From positions 1 to 50,822 of the forward strand of contig JAFLSE010000018.1 in NCBI GenBank assembly GCA_022511075.1: 50,822 nt of DNA, in the 5' to 3' direction. Of the stretch, positions 18,230-25,922 are shown in pieces. Every line of letters begins with the position of its first letter. The first letter of the stretch is position 1. Position numbers and translations under genes: made by a program. The DNA is from Prevotella sp. (GTDB lineage Bacteria > Bacteroidota > Bacteroidia > Bacteroidales > Bacteroidaceae). A model generated the notes under the pieces. That model saw nothing but the letters and a program-made list of their open reading frames with translations. It searched no databases and was not told the DNA's origin.

Positions 18230-19357
18230 ATGTTTTCGGAAGAGTTGTTGAAAATAAGTTGGGAGGAGACGACGGAGCGCATAGCAGGCATGACGGACAC
18301 CGACGTGAGGCGTGCGCTTGCCAAGGAGCATTGCAGCGTTGACGACTTCATGGCGCTCATATCGCCTGCTGCCGTGCCCTATCTTGAACAAATGGCGAGG
18401 CTGTCAAGGAAATACACAGAGGAACGCTTCGGCAGAACAATATCAATGTTCATACCCCTTTACATCACGAACTCGTGCTCAAACTCGTGTGTCTACTGCG
18501 GCTTCCACCGTTCCAACCCAATGGCACGTACCATCCTTACGCCCGAACAGATAGAAGATGAATACAAGGCAATAAAGAAACTTGCGCCCTTTGAGAACAT
18601 ACTGTTGGTTACGGGCGAGAATCCTGCCAAGGCAGGAGTGCCCTATCTTGCAAAGGCAATAGAGATTGCCAAGAAGTATTTCTCGAACATAAAGATTGAG
18701 GTGATGCCCCTGAAGACGGAAGAGTATCAAGAGCTCACCAAGCACGGACTAAACGGCGTTATCTGCTTTCAGGAGACATATCACAGGGAGAACTACAAAA
18801 TATATCACCCGGCAGGAATGAAGTCGAACTTTGAATGGCGTGTGAACGGCTTTGACCGCATGGGGCAGGCTGGCGTGCATTCCATTGGTATGGGTGCATT
18901 GTTGGGATTGGAAAAGGAGTGGCGTACTGATGTGGTGATGATGGCGCACCATCTGCGCTATTTGCAAAAGCATTATTGGCGGACGAAATACTCTGTGAAC
19001 TTTCCGCGAATGCGCCCTGCACAGAACGAAGGCTTTCAGCCCAACTGCTTTGTGAACGACAGGGAACTGGCGCAGGTAACCTTTGCCATGCGCATCTTCG
19101 ACCACGATGTCGATATATCATACAGCACGAGAGAACCGCAGTTTATACGCGACAATATGTGTACGCTTGGTGTAACAACCATGTCGGCAGAGTCGAAGGT
19201 AAACCCTGGCGGATATTACACATATCCGCAGGCATTGGAACAGTTTACCGTGTCCGACGACCGCACGGCGGCAGAGATAGAGAAACGACTGAAGGAGTTG
19301 GGGCGCGAGCCTGTATGGAAAGACTGGGACGCATCGTTCGACTTGTTCGGGAAATGA
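18230..19357 (+). CDS. thiH: 2-iminoacetate synthase ThiH (radical SAM tyrosine lyase)
   Basis: 375-residue radical SAM enzyme cleaving tyrosine to dehydroglycine and p-cresol; the anaerobic alternative to ThiO. The cluster motif CX3CX2C is at Cys83, Cys87 and Cys90 (NSCSNSCVYCGFHRSN). The C-terminal segment (NPGGYYTYPQALEQF) matches ThiH. Its presence fits an anaerobe. It lies 18 nt after thiF. Confidence 0.95.
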   Translation: MFSEELLKISWEETTERIAGMTDTDVRRALAKEHCSVDDFMALISPAAVPYLEQMARLSRKYTEERFGRTISMFIPLYITNSCSNSCVYCGFHRSNPMARTILTPEQIEDEYKAIKKLAPFENILLVTGENPAKAGVPYLAKAIEIAKKYFSNIKIEVMPLKTEEYQELTKHGLNGVICFQETYHRENYKIYHPAGMKSNFEWRVNGFDRMGQAGVHSIGMGALLGLEKEWRTDVVMMAHHLRYLQKHYWRTKYSVNFPRMRPAQNEGFQPNCFVNDRELAQVTFAMRIFDHDVDISYSTREPQFIRDNMCTLGVTTMSAESKVNPGGYYTYPQALEQFTVSDDRTAAEIEKRLKELGREPVWKDWDASFDLFGK

Positions 19358-19368
19358 TATTTATATAA

Positions 19369-19911
19369 GTGTTTACCACTATAATCATAACAAGACCTAC
19401 GTTCTTTGACGGCGAGGCTGCACGCATTGCGGAGCATCTTCGCCGAGGGAACGCTAATCTTGTGCATATAAGAAAGCCCGATTCCACGGTGGAAGATGTG
19501 GAAAGACTGTTAAAGGAGATACCCCACGACCTGCGGTGCAGATTGGTGCTGCACGACCATTTCGGTCTTGCAGTGCGCTATGGACTGCACGGTGCTCACC
19601 TTAACTCACGCAATCCATTGCCCCCTGAAGGATGGGCGGGCAGTGTGAGCCGCAGTTGCCACGACCTGAAAGAGATTGCCGAATGGAAGGAACACTACAA
19701 CTATGTATCGCTGTCGCCAATATTCGACTCAATCTCAAAGCAAGGCTACCGCTCGGCTTTTAAGAAAGAGGAAATCAGGAAGGCTGTGGCTGACGGCGTG
19801 ATAGACGAAAAGGTGTATGCCCTTGGCGGTGTAACCTTTGCCCGGCTTGCCGCAGTGGAGGCAATGGGATTTGGAGGGGCAATGATTCTCGGAGATGCCT
19901 GGAGGGAATGA
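19369..19911 (+). CDS. Second ThiE/TenI-like protein
   Basis: 180-residue half of a thiamine-phosphate-synthase-like TIM barrel starting at a GTG 11 nt after thiH. It keeps LVHIRKPDS, LVLHDHFGLAVRYGLHGAHLNSRN and YVSLSPIFDS, but is about 30 residues shorter than the thiE at 14356 and lacks a clear pyrophosphate-binding GTANTF-type loop (SVSRSCHD instead). It resembles TenI-type thiazole tautomerases, which share the fold. I infer a TenI role, but residual ThiE activity is possible. It is followed by thiD after 4 nt. Confidence 0.8.
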   Translation: MFTTIIITRPTFFDGEAARIAEHLRRGNANLVHIRKPDSTVEDVERLLKEIPHDLRCRLVLHDHFGLAVRYGLHGAHLNSRNPLPPEGWAGSVSRSCHDLKEIAEWKEHYNYVSLSPIFDSISKQGYRSAFKKEEIRKAVADGVIDEKVYALGGVTFARLAAVEAMGFGGAMILGDAWRE

Positions 19912-19915
19912 CTTT

Positions 19916-20689
19916 ATGAAAATAGTACTTACAATAGCCGGCAGCGACACCGGCGCAGGTGCAGGAATACAGCAGGACCTGAAAACCATTACGGCATTGG
20001 GACACTATGCCGTTACCGTGCCCACGGCACTTACAGCGCAGAATACCACAGGCATAAGCAGAGTGATGTCCGTGCCCGAGGATATGCTGAAGGCACAGCT
20101 TGATGCCGTGCTTGACGATTTCGACGTGGCGGCGGTAAAGATAGGAATGATACCCGAAGCACAGTCGGCACGCATTATCGTTGCGGCAGTCAGCGGACTT
20201 AACGTTCCCGTGGTGCTCGACCCTGTGATGTTGTCTACGAGCGGCACACGCCTGATGTCTGATGAGTGTGTGGATTATGTAAAAAAGGAGTTGTTTCCGC
20301 TGTGCACCCTCATTACCCCGAACATTCCCGAAGCCCTTTTTCTTGTAGGTAATGATAGCGATTGCGACCTTGATGTAACAGGACACTTGCTTGTGTCTCG
20401 CTATGGCACGGCTTTTCTGATAAAAGGCGGTCATGCCGAAGAAGCTGCGATGCGCGATGTGCTTTATTGTGCAGACGGACAAAGGTACGAATATTGCTCA
20501 CCGCGCATAAAGACTTCAAACCTGCACGGCACGGGCTGCACCCTGTCAAGTGCCGTTGCTACCTATTTGGCTGAAGGCAAACCGCTGCACGAAGCCGTGG
20601 AAGGCACAAAACGGTTGATTGACGATGCCATAGAAAAAGGCAGACACCTGAACGTAGGAAAAGGCAACGGTCCGTTGTGGTTTTATTGA
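19916..20689 (+). CDS. thiD: Hydroxymethylpyrimidine/phosphomethylpyrimidine kinase ThiD
   Basis: 257-residue ribokinase-fold kinase making HMP pyrophosphate for ThiE. The substrate motif GSDTGAGAGIQQDLKT is near the start, LDPVMLSTSGT follows and the anion hole HGTGCTLSSAVA is near the C-terminus. The ATG at 19916 with GGAGGG 8 nt upstream is preferred over an in-frame ATG at 19895 that would overlap the previous gene. It is the last gene of the thiamine operon. Confidence 0.95.
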   Translation: MKIVLTIAGSDTGAGAGIQQDLKTITALGHYAVTVPTALTAQNTTGISRVMSVPEDMLKAQLDAVLDDFDVAAVKIGMIPEAQSARIIVAAVSGLNVPVVLDPVMLSTSGTRLMSDECVDYVKKELFPLCTLITPNIPEALFLVGNDSDCDLDVTGHLLVSRYGTAFLIKGGHAEEAAMRDVLYCADGQRYEYCSPRIKTSNLHGTGCTLSSAVATYLAEGKPLHEAVEGTKRLIDDAIEKGRHLNVGKGNGPLWFY

Positions 20690-20696
20690 TTGCCGC

Positions 20697-21671
20697 TTAT
20701 CGCGCTGCCACTTGGCTCTCTTTTCGTTTCTTGTAGAGTTGCCATGAGTTTATGACATTGTGCCACACGCTGTAGAAACCTCCCACCACGGCTGTGACGG
20801 GAATAAGGAAGGTGTAGCCGAGCCATATAATGAACACGGTGTTCTTTTGTCCGAAAGCTTGTCCTCCGCAGATGCGTTCGCCGTGCCTTTCTCCTATCTG
20901 CTTGCCGACGATGAACTGGAAAATGCAGCAGCCGAGCGATATGACTGCAAGCCAAAACAAATACCACACGCCAATGGTGCTGTGTACGATACTCTTTGTA
21001 GTAACAGTGATGGCAAGTGCAAGCGAGAAAGCCCAAATGTAAAAGGCAAGGTTGGGCACGGAGAGAATCTTCTCGTGTATGCGAGGCAGCCAAAGGCGCG
21101 TTGCCCACGCAGCCAACAATGGCATGACAAGCAGAGGAAACACATGGCTCATTATAAGCAGCGAGGCTACAACAAAGTTGCTGTTAGGCTGTGGGTGTAC
21201 CAACGGGAATATGGCTGGTGCAAGCAACGATGTAGCCACGTTTATCATCAGTGTATAGGTGACAATGCTTCCGCTGTCGCCTCCCAGCTTGCTCGTAACC
21301 ACGGCAGCTGCCGTGGCAGTGGGGCAGATAAGGCAGAGCATAGCCCCTTGCAGCAGTATACTCGTTCCGGTGTCTTCCTTGAAATACATAGCCACAAAGG
21401 AGATGGCAAGGAACATTCCGAGCTGCACCATCAAGAGCACCAAATGCCAATGGCGCGGACGCAGGTCCTTGGGTGCCACTTTGCAGAACGACACAAACAG
21501 CATAACCGCTAACAGCACGGGCTGCACCACCGACACCGACGATGCAAAAACAGATCGCACACTTGGCGGCAACGGCAGCCACACGAACACAAAATAGGCA
21601 AGTGCACCTAATACCATCGCAATGGGGAGAATCCAATCTTTTACAAACCTTATTATCCTGTTGTCTTTCAC
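20697..21671 (-). CDS. Bile acid:sodium symporter (BASS/SBF) family transporter
   Basis: About 324 residues with some nine hydrophobic segments, including LPIAMVLGALAYFVFVW at the N-terminus and the conserved CPTATAAAVVTSKLGGD. The family moves organic anions or vitamin precursors across the inner membrane. The ORF can be extended upstream to 21758, but the promoter (-7 box 21708-21701) lies inside that extension, so the GTG at 21671 behind AAGGAA is preferred. Convergent with thiD at 7 nt; a role in importing a thiamine precursor is conceivable but not shown. Confidence 0.8.
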   Translation of the reverse strand: MKDNRIIRFVKDWILPIAMVLGALAYFVFVWLPLPPSVRSVFASSVSVVQPVLLAVMLFVSFCKVAPKDLRPRHWHLVLLMVQLGMFLAISFVAMYFKEDTGTSILLQGAMLCLICPTATAAAVVTSKLGGDSGSIVTYTLMINVATSLLAPAIFPLVHPQPNSNFVVASLLIMSHVFPLLVMPLLAAWATRLWLPRIHEKILSVPNLAFYIWAFSLALAITVTTKSIVHSTIGVWYLFWLAVISLGCCIFQFIVGKQIGERHGERICGGQAFGQKNTVFIIWLGYTFLIPVTAVVGGFYSVWHNVINSWQLYKKRKESQVAAR

Positions 21672-21700
21672 AATCAAAGTTCCTTCTGTTTGTCGGGCTG

Positions 21701-21732
21701 CAAAAGTACTACAAATACGCCATAACGCCAAA
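21701..21732 (-). promoter_or_regulatory. Promoter of the BASS transporter
   Basis: On the minus strand, TTTG (21732-21729), 20 nt, TACTTTTG (21708-21701). It sits back to back with the HAD-IB promoter at 21759-21789. Confidence 0.7.
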
Positions 21733-21758
21733 TATTTTAAACTTTTTTCTACTTTCAC

Positions 21759-21789
21759 TTGGCTGTATCGTGGATTTTGCGTACATTTG
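21759..21789 (+). promoter_or_regulatory. Promoter of the HAD-IB gene
   Basis: TTG (21759-21761), 20 nt, TACATTTG (21782-21789). The -33 and -7 boxes lie within the longest open frame, which is why the ATG at 21759 is rejected as a start. Confidence 0.7.
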
Positions 21790-21815
21790 CAAAATATAAA
21801 CTTGTGTTGCTAACG

Positions 21816-22409
21816 GTGAGAAAGGTGTTTGCATTCGATTTCGACGGCACGATAACCACAAAGGACACGCTGCTCGAATTCATAAAATATGCCAAGGGAC
21901 GCACCGCCCTCTATGGGGCGTTGCTTGTTTTCTTGCCACTGCTCGTGCTGATGAAGCTGCGACTGTATTCCAACCACAAGACAAAGGAGAAGATGTTTTC
22001 CCGTCTGTTCCGTGGCATGTCATTGGAGGAGTTCAATAGTCTTTGCTGCAACTTTGCAAGGGACAACCGCCACCTGCTGCGCCCCAAGGCAGAGCTATAT
22101 ATAAATAATGTATTGCAAGCACCTGATACTGAGGTGGTAATTGTATCGGCAAGTATAGAGAACTGGGTCACTCCTTTCTTTGCCGACCAACCGTCAATAA
22201 AGGTGCTCGGCACGCACATTGAGGTTATTGACGACAGACTTACGGGACAATTTCTCTCAGCCAACTGCTATGGACAAGAGAAGGTGAACAGGCTGCTGAG
22301 TGAATATCCCGACCGCAAAGCCTACCGTCTTACTGCGTTCGGCGATAGCAGTGGCGACAGAGCACTGCTTGCGTTTGCCGACGAAATGCATTATAAACCA
22401 TTTATATAA
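21816..22409 (+). CDS. HAD-IB family phosphatase
   Basis: 197-residue HAD hydrolase. The N-terminal motif FDFDGT (Asp8, Asp10) supplies the nucleophile, VIVSAS is motif II and AFGDSSGDRALLAFA is the metal-binding motif IV. The group includes phosphoserine- and phosphoethanolamine-type phosphatases; the substrate is unknown. The promoter forces a start downstream of about 21796, and GTG at 21816 places the nucleophile at a normal distance from the N-terminus. A degenerate copy of its C-terminus lies at 22761-22838. Confidence 0.82.
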   Translation: MRKVFAFDFDGTITTKDTLLEFIKYAKGRTALYGALLVFLPLLVLMKLRLYSNHKTKEKMFSRLFRGMSLEEFNSLCCNFARDNRHLLRPKAELYINNVLQAPDTEVVIVSASIENWVTPFFADQPSIKVLGTHIEVIDDRLTGQFLSANCYGQEKVNRLLSEYPDRKAYRLTAFGDSSGDRALLAFADEMHYKPFI

Positions 22410-22439
22410 AATAACTAAATGCTAATCCATATCTTAACA

Positions 22440-22684
22440 TTATCCACACAGCTTCACCCCTGTCTTTTGTTCCACGATTCTTTGCTTCAGTCGTTTCAGC
22501 CAGGTATTTGAGTTGACTACCATTCCCACAACCCTGTTCTCGTCCACCAAAATGCATTCATATTGGGATATACCCCGAATTAGTAAGTCAGTCCAAACAT
22601 TCAAAGAGGAATAATGTTTCCATTCTGCGTGATAGTCGTAAATGAGCTTCAGTTCACGGCTTCAATAAATGCATTCAACTTCAT
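22440..22684 (-). pseudogene. Unrecognised small ORF with an apparent single frameshift
   Basis: On the minus strand the ATG at 22684 opens MKLNAFIEAV and stops after 11 codons at 22651. A one-base shift near 22655 gives a second frame that runs uninterrupted from there to a stop at 22440 (the open frame extends from 22661). It contains LKLIYDYHAEWKHYSSLNVW, LIRGISQYECILVDE and NRVVGMVVNSNTWLKRLKQR. Joined, they give a protein of about 83 residues with normal composition. I do not recognise the family. It may be a decayed gene fragment or chance open frame. Confidence 0.4.
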
Positions 22685-22760
22685 TAGATCACGAAGCAAG
22701 GAGCAACAGCTAACGAACTTAAGTGCGTTGGGAATCGCTCTTATATGCGTTTATCATCCT

Positions 22761-22838
22761 ACTACATTCGACGATAATAGTGACGACAGAGAACTGCTTG
22801 CCTTTGCCAATGAAGTACATTTAAAAGTGCTCATTTAA
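22761..22838 (+). pseudogene. Remnant of a second HAD-IB C-terminus
   Basis: The codons for TTFDDNSDDRELLAFANEVH, plus the last five to the stop, align without gaps to the C-terminus of the upstream HAD-IB protein (TAFGDSSGDRALLAFADEMH). DNA similarity is also clear, for example CGACAGAGAACTGCTTGCC against CGACAGAGCACTGCTTGCG. No DFDGT motif is found upstream, so only the tail of a tandem paralogue survives. Confidence 0.75.
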
Positions 22839-22935
22839 GACAAATAATTGCATGTGGCTATTGATTTTCTACCCGATTTGGGAAAATTTATTTTAGTTTT
22901 TTATCGTAACTGGTTTATAAATCAAAATTATTATG

Positions 22936-22943
22936 TACTTTTG
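22936..22943 (+). promoter_or_regulatory. -7 box upstream of aroQ
   Basis: TACTTTTG matches TAnnTTTG 33 nt before the aroQ start; no convincing -33 TTTG is seen at the right spacing. Confidence 0.5.
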
Positions 22944-22975
22944 TAGCCAAGAAACAAATACAAGGTGTCAAGAAG

Positions 22976-23407
22976 ATGAAAAGAATACAGATAATCAATG
23001 GCCCCAATCTTAACTTGCTTGGCGTTAGGGAGCCTGGCATATATGGGAATAGCTCGTTTAAGAACTATCTGCCGCAGTTGAGGGAGAAATATCCAGATGT
23101 GCAGATAGACTATTTCCAAAGCAATGTTGAGGGGGAACTGATAAACAAGATGCAGGAAGTGGGATTCGATTATGACGGTATTGTGCTCAATGCCGGGGCA
23201 TACACGCACACAAGCATTGCATTGCAGGACTGCATTCGCTCGCTGAAATGCCCTACGGTGGAGGTACATATAAGTAATGTACACACACGCGAGGAATTCC
23301 GCCATCATTCGTTCATTTCTTGTGCCTGCCTCGGTGTAATCTGCGGTTTTGGACTCGACAGCTATCGTTTGGCAATAGAAGGATTGCTATGCTATCAGGC
23401 GAAATAG
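22976..23407 (+). CDS. aroQ: Type II 3-dehydroquinate dehydratase
   Basis: 143-residue shikimate-pathway enzyme removing water from 3-dehydroquinate. The N-terminal IINGPNLNLLGVREPGIYG supplies Arg18 and the catalytic Tyr23, VLNAGAYTHTSIAL and VEVHISNVHTREEFRHHS carry the substrate-binding Asn and His. Length is normal. Its 3' end overlaps the next gene by 19 nt. Confidence 0.95.
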   Translation: MKRIQIINGPNLNLLGVREPGIYGNSSFKNYLPQLREKYPDVQIDYFQSNVEGELINKMQEVGFDYDGIVLNAGAYTHTSIALQDCIRSLKCPTVEVHISNVHTREEFRHHSFISCACLGVICGFGLDSYRLAIEGLLCYQAK

Positions 23408-24027
23408 AGGATTATATCCTAAGGCATATTGAGCCGGAGAGTGACTATCTGTACAGGCTCTACCGTGCTACGAACATTCACTTGCTGCGTGGCAGGATGG
23501 CAAGCGGACACTTGCAAGGGCGATTGTTGAAGATGCTCGTGCAGATGGTTCGTCCACGCAACATACTTGAAGTAGGCACGTTCAGTGGCTATAGCGCAAT
23601 ATGCATGGCAGAAGGCTTGGAAAAGGGAGGCAAGGTTTATACCTTTGAGATAAACGATGAACAGGAGGATTTTACCCGTCCGTGGATTGAAGGCTCTGCC
23701 GTTGCCGACAAGATTGAGTTTATCATTGGCAATGCTATAACCGAAGCACCGAAACTTGGGATAGAGTTTGATATGGCGTTCATAGATGGCGACAAGCGTA
23801 CATACGTGGAGACATACGAAATGGCTATGACCGTGGTGCGCAAGGGTGGTTTCATAATTGCCGACAACACCTTGTGGGATGGACATGTGGTTGAACGCCA
23901 GTACCTTGAACACGATAGGCAGACGCAGGGAATAGAGTCGTTCAATGAATATGTAGCGCGAGACAACAGGGTGGAGCAAGTGATACTGCCGTTGCGCGAC
24001 GGACTGACACTGTTGAGGATAAAATGA
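23389..24027 (+). CDS. Class I SAM-dependent O-methyltransferase
   Basis: 212 residues of the catechol O-methyltransferase-like family. The SAM motif EVGTFSGYSAICMAEGL is near residue 65, and the metal-binding MAFIDGDKRTY and IIADNTLWDGHV segments are present. The ATG at 23389 is preferred because it starts just before the conserved N-terminus and overlaps aroQ slightly, while the longer frame from 23320 would overlap it by 88 nt. Substrate unknown. xerD-like gene overlaps its stop by 4 nt. Confidence 0.88.
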   Translation: MLSGEIEDYILRHIEPESDYLYRLYRATNIHLLRGRMASGHLQGRLLKMLVQMVRPRNILEVGTFSGYSAICMAEGLEKGGKVYTFEINDEQEDFTRPWIEGSAVADKIEFIIGNAITEAPKLGIEFDMAFIDGDKRTYVETYEMAMTVVRKGGFIIADNTLWDGHVVERQYLEHDRQTQGIESFNEYVARDNRVEQVILPLRDGLTLLRIK

Positions 24028-24917
24028 AAGACATAGTAAAGTCATACGTGCGCTACCTGAAACTGGAACGCAACTATTCGCCAAACACCATAGACGGGTA
24101 TCAACGCGACCTTCAGAAACTTCTTGACTACATGGAGGCGGTGGGAAAGACCGTCTATGACATTGCTATCGAAGACCTCGAGGCTTTCTCAGCAGGACTG
24201 CACGACATAGGCATTGGACCTACATCGCAATGCAGGATATTGAGCGGTGTGCGCTCGTTTTGCAGATTCCTGCAAATTGACGGCTACAGGGAAGACGACC
24301 CTTCGGAGCTTCTTGAGTCGCCGAAACTTGGTGAGCACCTGCCTGAAGTTCTTTCAACACAAGAAGTTGATACACTCGAAGCAAGCATAGACCTTAGCAA
24401 GTGGGAAGGACACCGTAACAGGGCAATAATAGAGGTACTGTTTTCTTGTGGGCTTCGTGTGAGCGAACTTGTAAACCTGAAACTGTCCAACGTATATTTT
24501 GAGGAGCGTTTTGTGCGTGTGGTTGGTAAAGGCTCAAAGGAACGCCTTGTGCCGATATCTGGCAAGGCGATAGAGGAACTGAAATACTGGCTTATATGCC
24601 GCAACGAAATGAAAATAAAGCCAGGCGAAGAAAACTATGTCTTTCTTAACCGCCGTGGTGCACACCTCACTCGCACGATGATTCTCATAATGATAAAACA
24701 ACAGGCAAAGCTGGCAGGAATACAAAAGACTATTTCTCCGCATACACTACGCCACTCATTTGCCACGGCATTGCTCGAAGGTGGTGCAAACCTGCGCGTA
24801 ATACAAGAAATGCTCGGACACGAGAGCATTGCCACCACAGAGATATATACTCATATAGACACAACTACACTGCGTGAGGAAATCCTATTGCACCATCCAA
24901 GAAACAGAAAATACTGA
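24024..24917 (+). CDS. Tyrosine recombinase of the XerC/XerD type
   Basis: 297 residues, the standard size of chromosomal Xer recombinases that resolve chromosome dimers at dif. The catalytic set is complete: Arg145 in SCGLRVSEL, Lys172, His240 and Arg243 in HTLRHSF, His266 and nucleophile Tyr275 in EIYTHID. Overlapping start (ATGA) with a housekeeping gene and the absence of attachment repeats argue for a resident Xer protein, not a phage integrase. XerC and XerD cannot be separated with certainty; position in this context is most like xerD. Confidence 0.88.
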   Translation: MKDIVKSYVRYLKLERNYSPNTIDGYQRDLQKLLDYMEAVGKTVYDIAIEDLEAFSAGLHDIGIGPTSQCRILSGVRSFCRFLQIDGYREDDPSELLESPKLGEHLPEVLSTQEVDTLEASIDLSKWEGHRNRAIIEVLFSCGLRVSELVNLKLSNVYFEERFVRVVGKGSKERLVPISGKAIEELKYWLICRNEMKIKPGEENYVFLNRRGAHLTRTMILIMIKQQAKLAGIQKTISPHTLRHSFATALLEGGANLRVIQEMLGHESIATTEIYTHIDTTTLREEILLHHPRNRKY

Positions 24918-25021
24918 TTTTCTATATGTTTTTAATCATTATGCAATCTAACTAATTAGATATAGATCGCAATATATTTAATATTTCTTACCAAAAATTC
25001 TTATTTGTCACGAAAAAATAT

Positions 25022-25029
25022 TAATTTTG
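25022..25029 (+). promoter_or_regulatory. -7 box upstream of the acyltransferase pair
   Basis: TAATTTTG fits TAnnTTTG 26 nt before the start at 25056. The nearest TTTG (25004-25007) leaves a spacer of only 14 nt, so the promoter is tentative. Confidence 0.4.
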
Positions 25030-25055
25030 CACCAAAGTAATAGAATTCGCAGAAA

Positions 25056-25880
25056 ATGGCTGCTCCCGTTGAGAAAACAATAGATATTGACAATATTCTG
25101 AAAAGCAAGATGGGAAACAAGGCGCGATGGGTGCCTCGTTTCGTTGTGTCTTGGCTGAAACACATAGCACATCAGGATGATGTTAACGAATATCTGTGGG
25201 AAAGCAGGCATCTGACAGGGGTGGAATGGCTCGAAGACTGCGTGCGTTATCTTGATATGACGTTGGAGGTGACGGGCGAGGAAAACCTGCCAAAGAAAGA
25301 TGACGGACGACTATATACCTTTGTGAGCAATCATCCGCTTGGAGGAGTAGACGGCGTGGCACTTGGTGCAATAATAGGGCGACACTACGACGGGCGCTTC
25401 CGATATCTCGTGAACGACCTGCTGATGAATCTGCCGGGACTTGCACCCCTTTGCATACCAATAAACAAGACAGGCAAGCAGAGCCGCAATTTCCCAGCAA
25501 TGGTGCAGGCCGGATTTAGCAGCGACAACCATATGCTGATGTTTCCCGCAGGAATATGCTCACGCAAGACTGACGGTGTGATAAAAGACGTGGCGTGGAA
25601 AAAAACGTTCGTTGTAAAGTCGGTAGAATATCAGCGTGACATCGTGCCTATACACTTTGGAGGTCAGAACTCCAACTTCTTCTATAGGTTGGCAAATTTC
25701 AGCGATAAGCATCTTAAATTCAATCTTGCTATGATGTTTCTTGTAGACGAGATGTACAAGAACGTGCACAAAACATTCAGAATAGCCATTGGGAAACCAA
25801 TACCGTGGCAGACATTTGATAAGACAAAGACAACTACAGAATGGGCTCAATGGGTGAAGGACAGGGTATACGAATTATAA
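25056..25880 (+). CDS. glsA: Lysophospholipid acyltransferase-like O-acyltransferase (GlsA-like)
   Basis: 274 residues with the acyltransferase motif SNHPLGGVDG (His93, Asp99; a variant of HX4D), the lipid-binding segment near PINKTGKQSRNF and LMFPAGICSRKTDG. The next gene is a GNAT-fold N-acyltransferase. In Bacteroides thetaiotaomicron such an adjacent pair (glsB and glsA) makes glycine lipids: GlsB N-acylates glycine and GlsA adds the second, ester-linked acyl chain. Gene identity rests on family resemblance and pairing. It probably acts at the inner membrane. Confidence 0.75.
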   Translation: MAAPVEKTIDIDNILKSKMGNKARWVPRFVVSWLKHIAHQDDVNEYLWESRHLTGVEWLEDCVRYLDMTLEVTGEENLPKKDDGRLYTFVSNHPLGGVDGVALGAIIGRHYDGRFRYLVNDLLMNLPGLAPLCIPINKTGKQSRNFPAMVQAGFSSDNHMLMFPAGICSRKTDGVIKDVAWKKTFVVKSVEYQRDIVPIHFGGQNSNFFYRLANFSDKHLKFNLAMMFLVDEMYKNVHKTFRIAIGKPIPWQTFDKTKTTTEWAQWVKDRVYEL

Positions 25881-25922
25881 AAACACCTTTCCGAAACCTG
25901 TGCGTAATACAGATATAAGAAA

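Larger units (their letters stand above)
22410..22975. other. Decayed intergenic region
   Basis: This 566-nt gap contains a frameshifted small minus-strand ORF (22440-22684), a remnant of a second HAD-IB C-terminus (22761-22838) and the aroQ promoter box. No intact gene is seen. Confidence 0.6.

Noticed and set aside
22614..22838. 74-codon ORF as an intact small gene
   Set aside because: Only its last 25 codons have any relationship (to the HAD-IB C-terminus); the front part runs antisense to another broken ORF and lacks motifs.
24024..24917. Tyrosine recombinase as a mobile-element integrase
   Set aside because: Size, complete Xer motif set, overlap with housekeeping genes and absence of attachment repeats fit a resident XerC/D.
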